The translations under genes were made by a program, and so were the position numbers. DNA of 64,000 nt from Owenia fusiformis (lineage: Eukaryota > Annelida > Polychaeta > Sabellida > Oweniidae): NCBI GenBank assembly GCA_903813345.2, contig CAIIXF020000004.1, positions 31,809,985 through 31,873,984 of the forward strand, written 5' to 3'. Shown here piece after piece: positions 1 to 10,600 of the stretch (positions are counted from its first letter, which is position 1; each line of letters starts with the position of its first letter). The notes under the pieces were generated by a model. That model saw nothing but the letters and a program-made list of their open reading frames with translations. It ran no database searches and had not been told where the DNA came from.

Positions 1-540
1 AATTTAACGGTTCGTAGTGAAGGACAATAGAAACATGTAAATCCAACCACTCTGAAATGCAAAGAACATATCATTAGAATCCACATGGTAAAATCACTCA
101 CTTGGCTGATCATAATTTTTTTTCATAACATCCTCCTTACTCGATACTGAAGGGGTGTTGGAACGTCTGATATGCATGTAATGTTAAGTTTTATGTATAT
201 TAACCATTATGATATTGGTTTTGTGGTTTTGGCAATCTAAAAACAGAAAATTTTGTGAAAGATACATTTTCGTTCGACGGGTTTTTGATTTTGCTTCTTT
301 TATCAACTCAGTTCAGGTATTTCGGTTGATTTAATCACCAAATCCTGTTACCAAATGAATCTTGAGTCTCTTATACAGCATATGGAATACCATCTGTAGG
401 TAAAATGACTTTAAACTGGTAAAGAGAAGACAAACAAACATACCTTTCCTCCGACATTTTGGATTTTGCGCATCTTGTCGAGTCTTTGATCACCCACTTT
501 TAATATTAGGCGATCTCTGTACATACAGTGATATAATAGC
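1..540. other. AT-rich intergenic sequence, nothing recognised
   Basis: No exon, RNA gene or element end is recognisable here. It lies left of the 172 bp tandem repeat and outside the segment shared with copy B. Confidence 0.5.
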
Positions 541-1060
541 TTTCAACCATTAATGCCATAACCAGGGTTAACCTCAAAATGGTCCCAACATGACTGTTAA
601 AAACTATTTGATCAAATAGGATGCTCTTAACATAATGGAATACATGCTTGATTGGGCAGGTTTGTCATCTTTTTATATATGCTAGTGTCCGTTATTCAAT
701 ACATATAATAGCTTTCAACCATTAATGCCATAACCAGGGTTAACCTCAAAATGGTCCCAACATGACTGTTAAAAACTATTTGATCAAATAGGATGCTCTT
801 AACATAATGGAATACATGCTTGATTGGGCAGGTTTGTCATCTTTTTATATATGCTAGTGTCCGTTATTCAATACATATAATAGCTTTCAACCATTAATGC
901 CATAACCAGGGTTAACCTCAAAATGGTCCCGATGTGACTGTTAAAAACTATTTGATCAAATAGGATGCTCTTCACATAATGGAATACATGCTTGATTTGT
1001 CAGACTTGTTATCTTTCCATATATGTAAGTGTCCGTTATTCAATACTTATAAAAGGTTCT
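541..1060. repeat. Three tandem copies of a 172 bp unit
   Basis: Units start at about 541, 713 and 885 with the text TTTCAACCATTAATGCC and repeat at exactly 172 bp. The first two are almost identical and the third has several substitutions. Copy B of the segmental duplication has only one such unit (from 25757), so the tandem expansion is specific to copy A, or copy B began inside it. Confidence 0.9.
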
Positions 1061-2124
1061 TTCAATTTGGCATTGGTGTATAAAAACATAATTAAATTGA
1101 CGCCATCATTGTTGGGAAATGTAGCATTGATGTACTTTCTTTTGTTGCTGGTTTAATACATTCATATTCAGAGTTGTGGAACCTTTCTAATAATGAAAAT
1201 GTATACCATATATAAAAGAGTAATAATTCTACGGATGACTATAATGGAAATAGACTTTGAGAAAATCGATATTGCTCATATATGGTGCACTGCTTGTAAA
1301 TATGATTTATTGGAGTTTTGAAATTGATGTTAAATAGACAATTTATTTTTTATTTTTCTCATGGTTATACTAGCAATACACCAAACAAATAGTATATTTT
1401 ATGTCAAAAGATGCTTCGTTTGAAAAAAACATATTGATACTATTGTGAAATTAATGACAGGTCAGTTAGGTCTAGATGGTCATAAAAATAGGACAAAGCA
1501 AAAGAAAATGGACGATTTTGCAATATGTGCAATTTAAATCAAATTGAATCAATCGAGAATTTTATTTGCCACTGTGAATATGATCAATAAGAACACTTGG
1601 TTTTGAACGAACTTTATAATGAACATTATGGAACGATGAGTGATAAGAACAGAGTCACTATATTATATATAATGCCGCAAAGTACTCAAATTGCATCCGG
1701 CAGATTTGATTTCAGGACACCAAAATAAATTGAAAATTTATAAATACAACATGCATCCAAAATTTCCAGTATATTTGCTTATTAGAACAATGATTTTTCA
1801 TGGCATGCTCTGCTAATCGTTCTTTAGGTAAAATTTTTACTTTAAAAGTAAGAGTCCTAACCCTAGACAAAACAATATATAAATATATTTAAATAGCTTC
1901 AGATTTTGTATATCTTTTATATTATATTATATTTGTAATTCTCTTATATTTAAAAGAGGTAAATAAAGATATTAGTATTAATACAATTGATTAATTAATA
2001 CCTCATACAAGGGGAACACATGGGAACATAAATAAATAATTTAGTAGTGAAAAATATTACCCCACATATTAATAAGTCACAGACTATATAAATTGTTTTT
2101 AACATTTTCCCTTTATTGATTCAT
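1061..2124. other. Non-coding part of copy A with two empty insertion sites
   Basis: No gene is visible. The sequence is very AT-rich. The site near 1625 is where copy B carries the 12.7 kb nested insertion, and the AAATA at 1881-1885 is where copy B carries a 582 bp insertion. Confidence 0.6.
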
Positions 2125-2862
2125 CATGCAATTTAATATGGACAAACTACATGCAATTTAACATGGACAAACTACATGCAATTTAACATGGGAAACTACA
2201 TGCAATTTAACATGGACAAACTACAAGCAATTTGATATGGACAAACTACATGCAATTTGACCTGTACAAACTACATGCAATTTAACGTGTACAAACTACA
2301 TGCAATTTAACATGGACAAACTACATGCAATTTAGCATGGACAAACTACATGCAATTTAATATGGACAAACTACATGCAATTTAATATGGACAAACTACA
2401 TGCAATTTAACATGGACAAACTACATGCAATTTAACGTGTACAAAATACATGCAATTTAACATGGACAAACTACATGCAATTTAGCATGGACAAACTACA
2501 TGCAATTTAACATGGACAAACTACATGCAATTTAACATGGACAAACTACATGCAATTTAACGTGTACAAACTACATGCAATTTAACATGGACAAACTACA
2601 TGCAATTTAGCATGGACAAACTACATGAAATTTAACATGGACAAACTACATGCCATTTAACATGGGAAACTGCATGCAATTTAACATGGACAAACTACAA
2701 GTAATTTAATATGGACAAACTACATGCAATTTAACATGTACAAACTACATATAGCATGCAATTTAACATGGACAAACTACATGCAATTTAACGTGGACAG
2801 ACTACATGCAATTTAACATGGACAAACTACATGCAATTTAACATAGACAAACTACAAGCAAT
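2125..2862. repeat. 25 bp minisatellite, about 29 copies
   Basis: The unit is CATGCAATTTAACATGG followed by ACAAACTA, repeated at 25 bp with point variants (TAGCATGG, TAACGTGT, TAATATGG) and a few shortened units. Copy B has a single unit at the matching place (40262-40292), so array length differs completely between the paralogous segments. Confidence 0.95.
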
Positions 2863-4107
2863 TCCCAACACTCAGTATTTTGATTTCCTTGAATTGTTTT
2901 AATTTCTAAATTTTTATGGTGTGTGAAATTTCATGGTGTTTGACTAATTAGTATGTTGGTACTAAAATAGCAAATTATTCCATTACTAGCCTTAATAGCT
3001 TATTCCATGTAGTCTCAATAACTAGCCTGAATAAATGACTAGTCTAAATGACTATTTTAAACAAATGGCCAACTTTATGTAATATTGAATAAAAATATGA
3101 ATGGAAGTTAATCTTCAAGCAGGATTTGATTGGCCTATAGCAACACTGTAAAAATGAATCTTTTAGCCCTCTATAACAGGGTTATCTAATTAAAAAACCA
3201 ACATGTCACATATGGATTGGAATTTTACGAGCCAAGGTCTTCGTACTATGGAAGAGGTTTGCACCATTCACGTGACTTCCGGTTCCGTTGGTCCCGCCTT
3301 TATTATTTATTCTGTTTTCTACAAAAAAGGGTGGCAAGGGTGGCAAGGGTGATAAGATCAGGTGTAAAAGGATAGAAGGTCCTATCAAATTATGGTCCTA
3401 CTCTTCATTGATTTATATGTTGACCTCTTTCCCTTATCATCTTATACACAATCAGAGCCAGAAAGGGCTGTTAAGGGCCATAATCCCTTGGGGACCATAA
3501 TTTCTTTCACACCGGTGTCGACGTTAGATATATCCATATCCAAATGTCTGTAACAACATCCTAGACAGTGAACTTGGCAGTGAATTCCAAAGTTAAACCT
3601 ACACAAACTCCCAGTGTAGTGTACGGTATAACGCGCAGTAACGGTAATGTACAACACAAGGAATTTGAATTTGCGTTATACCGTATCTCAGATAAATCTA
3701 CCTGCACGTTATACCATAACGTGTTTATAAAGATTATCGTTGAGTATTCATTTAATTTGATACTTTGAAAGAATACGAGCCTTTGGCTCTGACAGAAGCA
3801 TCCACCATGCTACACAGATAATTGGTTGCAAGCACAGTTTGAGCTCAATCGACATTGTGAAATGTTAAGGAAAGTATCAATATAATCATTATACCATACC
3901 CCGACACCGGTTATATGTAAGAAATCAGAGAAATTAATTTTATTTGAAGAATGTACGGCGTGAAGGACGTGTACGAAGTGCAAGGCGAGGAAATATTAGC
4001 AACAATATTATGGTCAACATCGGACACACACTCCACTCCGTACATTTTTATGCAAATATGATTTTCCAAATTCTTCTAAAGTGTGTGGATGATGCATAAC
4101 GATTATA

Positions 4108-4152
4108 GTGAACAATTATAACATAACATAACATAACAACATAACATAACAA
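4108..4152. repeat. AACAT-type microsatellite
   Basis: A run of ATAAC and AACAT pentamers with one interruption. The same microsatellite is at 42728-42770 in copy B. Confidence 0.8.
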
Positions 4153-4478
4153 ACTCCACATATATTTTTTCAAAAAGCTCTCGTTATCATGTCCTGATGC
4201 ATTAGATTTCGATTGCCGAAATTGTTTCATAAATTCTGGTCTACTGTAAATGAAAAAAATAGCCGAAGTTATATCTAGCGGAAAAAGTACATGTCTATTA
4301 TTTGCAAGATTATTTGCTGCTAAAGAAACTTGTCCGTGACGTCATGTCGGTGGGATCTACTCATTTTTTTAGTTGTCACTGGGGTTATACACGTGTAACG
4401 TCGCAAATGATCGCATTATATTTCGCAAAATTATTGGAAAGATTGTTTTATGACGCCACGATAACGAAGACGAACTTC

Positions 4479-4546
4479 TCAAAAAGTGATATCCGATGGT
4501 TTCAAAAGTGATATTCGATGGTTTCAAAAGTGATATTCGATGGTTT
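4479..4546. repeat. Three copies of a 22 bp repeat
   Basis: The unit AAAAGTGATATTCGATGGTT is repeated three times in copy A. Copy B (about 43105-43145) has two units, with substitutions. Confidence 0.8.
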
Positions 4547-4913
4547 AGAATTTTTCATTATTTCAATTTTTTTCAATATATTTTTCAATAATTTCCTTTC
4601 ACATTTTTTCAAGATTTTTAAAAATTGAATTAAATTTTTTTCTTCAAATTTTTTTAAAAAATGTTTCCGCTGGATTAAGATTTCCCATGGGATAAACGGA
4701 AAATCTTATGTTTTTTAAAAATAAAAATTTTATCCACTAACTAATGTCAATTCATTGCGCCCAATCGTGAAGATATCAATATCCACTCATGGCTATAAAT
4801 GATATTTTTCAAAACCATATGATATTCCTTTATATTATCCTACACTTAGTGTGCTAAATGTTTTATAACATTAAAAAATAAAATTGATATCTATTGGCAA
4901 AATGATTAACTGG

Positions 4914-5026
4914 AGGATATCGCTACGATATACTCCAAAAAAACATGCGGAAGATATCGTGACGATATACTCCGGAAACCCCAATATGCGGAGGATATTG
5001 TGACGATATGCTCCGCTCGTGATTTC
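4914..5026. repeat. Short tandem repeat of a palindromic ATATCG motif
   Basis: Three imperfect units of roughly 45 bp, each with GGAGGATATCG or GGAAGATATCG followed by ACGATATACTCC. Each unit can form a small hairpin. It is preserved in copy B at about 43498-43612. Confidence 0.65.
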
Positions 5027-5529
5027 CCGCCAAATTGACTCGATTTGGCATGAACTTCATTTTTCAATGATGTTATACATTTAGTACACTCAGTACTAGT
5101 AAGTGTAGGATAATAAGAACATCCTATGATTTTTTCAGAATATCATTTAAATCTACTCGGTGATATTGATATATGCACTCGTTTGCTTTGCTCCCTCGAG
5201 CAGAAATCAATATCACCTCGTAGATAAAACTGATATTCCTCAAAATCATAGGATATCCTATAAATATGATATGATATCAACTGAATCTGAGAGTAAAAAG
5301 CAAATGAAATTATTTAACAACGGGAAGTACTACATCAAAAATATAATACTCAATGGATAAACCGATGAAATGAACAAAGTGTCTCGTGGGGAACAATAAT
5401 GAAGTTGTTTGCAACATTTCCAATATAAACATTTCCAATATAAAGATGGCAGCAGTGGTAAAACTATATTAACCTTTCTCAAGCGGGGGAGATCTCCCAA
5501 AGTTCAGCCTTCATATTCGATCACGTGGT

Positions 5530-5716
5530 ACCCATGTGCTAGACTCATATAAGGCTTATATGACCATTGACCGTATAGGAATCCAACTGACCGTTGTCCG
5601 CCATTTTGAATATCATGTGCTAGATCCCTATAAGGCTTACATGACCATATAGGAATCCAACTGACCGTTGTCCGCCATTTTGAATATCATGTGTTAGATC
5701 CATATAAGGCTTGTAT
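5530..5716. repeat. Imperfect tandem repeat, about 90 bp unit
   Basis: Units contain CATGTGCTAGATCC, CATATAAGGCTT, GACCATATAGGAATCC and TGTCCGCCATTTTGAATATC, repeated two to three times. The same array is at about 44115-44310 in copy B. Confidence 0.7.
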
Positions 5717-7382
5717 AACCATATGGGATGGCTAAGGGGAATCCCCGAATACAATAGAATATGATTGTATTATGGGAGCTACTCACTTCTTCTGTTTCTC
5801 AAGTATGAAAAAACACAAATTGATTGGCATGCCATCTTTATTTGAAAATTATATCTATAGTTAGCCCTTTTTCCTTTGTAGAATAGTTGTAATATCAACT
5901 TTAACAGAAGCGATGATACAGAGCGGGTGTCGACTTTTGGCAATCAACCGAAGATACCTCAAGAAAAACCGGAGATTGCCGAAGCTTTTCTTTGCAAACG
6001 AAGTTGGCCGAGGGTACCAAGAATGTGAAGAGGACGCCTCTAATTGGTCAAAAATAGAGGCTCGGCATTCTCCGTCAGATTGAATCGGCAATATTCGGTT
6101 GTATGGCTTACCTTCGGTTGTATGGCTTACCTTCGGCTGCATGGCCCAACCTCGATTGATTGGAAAAGATGCTGTCCCGATACAGAGCAGCATTTTGTAA
6201 AAAAAAGAACCAGTGAGTGATAATATGCTAAGTTGCAATGATTCAAAAGAAGAAATGTTATGTTATATACTCCATTAATTCAATTTGGACAAAGGAGCAT
6301 TTCATACATAGGACAAACAACATGAAATGAATTACCTAAAACTTTTAAACATCTGAATGCTAGAAATAAATTTAAGTCGGATTTGAAAAAGTATTATCTG
6401 GACAAGTATTACATTGATCTGTATAACATTAAGCTATATGTGCTCCCGGATATGTGCTTATATATGTATATTTATTTCTCTTCTATAACTTTTCTCCTAA
6501 CTTTCTATCTTTAAAAACAGTTTTATATCTTGTCATCTTGATTAATCCAATTATGAAATATAATCATATGTAACTATATACACCTGTACGGGTGTCAGTT
6601 GCCTGTACACTGAACATTGATATAATTGATGAATAAACAACTATGCAAACTTATTTAATGTAAGTATGCAAACTGTATATGAGGGGCCTTATTTAGACTC
6701 AGATGGTAGCATAGAGCGTTCGGCATCATCCTGTTTGAAAACTGTGTCATTTACTTTGTACATTTTGTTCATAACTCTTTTTAAGAAATATTTTGAAAAA
6801 GTCCCCTATCAATAGAGTTGTATAGCTTTTATCCATTTTTTAATCTTAGGTTATTAATATTTTATTCAATCAATTGTGCATAATATTTTCACGTGAGGGT
6901 TATCATCATAATCTTCTATCAATATCATCGAACTATGTTCGTATTTCAATGTTGTTTTATAAGTACAGTATAACCTTATACATTCATATTTCCGACGAAA
7001 AATTTACGTTATTATTTCTCAAAGTCCAAATTACTTCATCATCTCTATGACTTCTACTAGAGTTAATGCATTGCCTAACATATGCACCAGTTGAAATACT
7101 GAAAATTAAACATATGACTGTCTGAAATCTGCCGCGATAGCTTCTCTGGTCTTTCACTCTACTATACCTAACAACTAGAAATGCATAAGATACTTTGTTT
7201 GTCTAATTGTATTGTTTAGTATATTTTCTAAAGTGCCTTAGTAACATCTAACATTCAAACGATAAACCATTAATAAGGAATAGACAAATAAAAACAAATA
7301 ACATAATCATCATTAATAAGCCAAATGGGTTGCTCATGAACACCAGATGCAAGGTATAGTAGAGTGTCTTTACTTCAATCGT

Positions 7383-7603
7383 TCAATGATTTTTATGCTC
7401 ACACATGAAACCAGTTTTTTCAGAGCATACAAAATCTGCCCAGTTGTAGTCATAGTTTAATTTAGTGATCATTATGACGCATTTCTCATTACCCCAACCA
7501 GGGTCGTATCGTCCCCAAGAGAAGTATGTTGCTGTATCCGTTGACCCACTCCAATGATAGAGGCCAGTGCCAACGTCTCGCTTAAGGCCAATGTGCATCC
7601 AAC
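7383..7603 (-). CDS. Gene A exon 3: C-terminal half of lectin domain and stop
   Basis: The acceptor reads TTTGTTTAAG, with the exon starting at 7603. The exon supplies WMHIGL, the Y-H-W-S-G stretch, the CV and WAD-F-VC cysteines and the final C-E-H. The stop is at 7383-7385. Confidence 0.85.
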
Positions 7604-10600
7604 CTTAAACAAATATCGGCAGTTTGATTATAGGCAGGGACCGAGGGACCGAGGGAGATACACATATTTCCCTTGGGATAAACACTGTATCCAAAACCGA
7701 CCGTACATAACAGATGTATTTCATACCTACTGAGGTTCTAAGTACATCATACCTTATAAAGATCAAAAATTCCAAAACATACTTAAGGTACTAGGCGTTT
7801 TCTTGGCCTTAAAGTTTGCGAGGTTTTCAAAAAATTTGAAAAAAGAAATCTTAAAAAATTGAAAGAAAATGTGAAAAATAATTTTGAAAAAAAAATTACC
7901 AAAATGTTTAAAAACAATTTTAAAAAAATGTTGAAAAAAAAATTGGTAAAAAAAATTTGGAAAAAGATTGTTGAAAAAAAAATTGGAAAAAAATTCCCAA
8001 AAAATTTACAGGAGCGGGACCGGGATGGATACAGCGTGTATTCATCCCGGTCCCTAGATCAACTATATATTCCCGCTCGTTATGTACCTAGAACCGCAGT
8101 AGATATGAAATACAAACATATATTCCCAACAATATATGAATGGTCCAATGCATGACAGGATTCGATATCAGGGTCTTCACCTACAGATTATATGTATACT
8201 TCTCTTTTAAACGTAATATAAATTCGCACCAATATGAATCATGAAAACATGGATAAATATATCTAATTGAGTGAAAAAGGGGTTATTCTAGTACCGTTTT
8301 TGTAACGATATCTTCATCAAACATCTCCAGGACTGGGAATTTTCTAGCAAATCCTGGCTACGGACCTGAGCACTATTTTAGTACTCGGTATATCTCCCTG
8401 TGCATTTCATGTGACTACATAAACTTGTTCACTGACTATAGACAATTAACTAAAGAGTGCTTTGATTTCAATCTCTTCGCTGTTAGATACTGTTTGTGGC
8501 CGTATTGTTTATATTTGAACAAGGTCGAAAGTTTTTACCGATTCATTCATTCGGTCGTCAATAATGTCTGTTAATAACGAGCGCTTTTAGACTTAAACAA
8601 CTGTTGATCAGAACCTTACTTATGGAGTGAATCTTGAGCGAAAGCTTTGTCTAAACTAGTCATCTCCATATCAAAGCTAATTTAAATTTGTGCATATCGA
8701 ATGCTGACATTTCGTAGTGAGTAAAAAATAGTAAAACAAGTTTTGTTGTGTACCATACCCATGCCATGTCTGCGGAGGTAGCCCCTTAGAGCATTTTGTT
8801 CATCTGCAGTTTCAATAGCTGTCAAGTATGCGCCATGTTCCTGACATTTCAGCTCAGCATCCGTCCAGCTCAAAGGTCCCGGGTAGAAACAATACGTGGA
8901 GCCATTGTAGGTGTAGGGTGAATATAAGCCCACGCCGCATGCTAGAATCAAAAACACGCATTGTAGAAATAATAGATGGCGCTATTGTAGCTACAGGGTT
9001 CATATAAGCCCACGCCACATGCTAGAATCAAAAACACACATTGTAGGAACAATAGATGGCGCCATTGTAGCTACAGGGTTCATATAAGCCCACGCCACAT
9101 GCTAGAATCAATAACACACATTGTAGGAACAATAGATGTCGCCATTGTAGCTACAGGGTTCATATAAGCCCACGCCACATGCTAGAATCAATAACACACA
9201 TTGTAGGAACAATAGATGGAGCCATTGTAGCTACAGGGTTCATATAAGCCGACACCACATGCTAGAATCAATAACACACATTGTAGGAACAATAGATGGA
9301 GCCATTGTAGCTACAGGGTTCATATAAGCCCATGCCACATGCTAGAATCAATAACACACATTGTAGGAACAATAGATGGCGCCATTGTAGCTACAGGGTT
9401 CATATAAGCCCACCCCGCAAGCTAGAATCAAAAACACGCATTGTAGAAACAATAGGTGGAGCCATTGTAGCTACAGGGTTCATATAAGCCCACGCCACAT
9501 GCTAGAATCAATAACACACATTGTAGGAACAATAGATGGCGCCATTGTAGCTACAGGGTTCATATAACCCCACGCCGCATGCTAGAATCAATAACACACA
9601 TTGTAGGAACAATAGATGGCGCCATTGTAGCTACAGGGTTCATATAAGCCCACGCCACATGCTAGAATCAATAACACACATTGTAGGAACAATAGATGGC
9701 GCCATTGTAGCTACAGGGTTCATATAAGCCCATGCCACATGCTAGAATCAATAACACACATTGTAGGAACAATAGATGGCGCCATTGTAGCTACAGGGTT
9801 CATATAAGCCCACGCCACATGCTAGAATCAATAACACACATTGTAGGAACAATAGATGTCGCCATTGTAGCTACAGGGTTCATATAAGCCCACGCCACAT
9901 GCTAGAATCAATAACACACATTGTAGGAACAATAGATGGAGCCATTGTAGCTACAGGGTTCATATAAGCCGACGCCACATGCTAGAATCAATAACACACA
10001 TTGTAGGAACAATAGATGGAGCCATTGTAGCTACAGGGTTCATATAAGCCCATGCCACATGCTAGAATCAATAACACACATTGTAGGAACAATAGATGGC
10101 GCCATTGTAGCTACAGGGTTCATATAAGCCCACGCCACATGCTAGAATCAATAACACACATTGTAGGAACAATAGATGGCGCCATTGTAGCTACAGGGTT
10201 CATATAAGCCCACGCCACATGCTAGAATCAATAACACACATTGTAGAAACAATAGATGGCGCCATTGTAGCTACAGGGTTCATATAAGCCCACCCCGCAA
10301 GCTAGAATCAAAAACACGCATTGTAGAAACAATAGGTGGAGCCATTGTAGCTACAGGGTTCATATAAGCCCACGCCACATGCTAGAATCAATAACACACA
10401 TTGTAGGAACAATAGATGGCGCCATTGTAGCTACAGGGTTCATATAAGCTCACGCCACATGCTAGAATCAAAAACACGCATTGTAGGAACAATAGATGGC
10501 GCCATTGTAGCTACAGGGTTCATATAAGCCCACGCCACATGCTAGAATCAATAACACACATTGTAGGAACAATAGATGGCGCCATTGTAGCTACAGGGTT

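Larger units (their letters stand above)
2863..7382. other. Non-coding block of copy A downstream of lectin gene A
   Basis: The block is largely collinear with 40310-45957 in copy B. Short open frames here (for example 3568-3768 and 5861-6238) are kept in both copies, but their start, length or frame vary and no domain is recognisable. The ATTAC at 2982-2986 is the empty site of the 833 bp palindrome in copy B. Short tandem repeats inside are listed separately. Confidence 0.5.

Noticed and set aside
3288-3657. Short frames conserved at 41820-42196
   Set aside because: Conservation is explained by recent duplication. The frame is broken between copies (GDKIRCKR continues differently), so coding function is not supported.
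7859-8155. Lysine-rich 98-codon frame
   Set aside because: Produced by an A-rich repeat of GAAAAAAA inside a degenerate element.
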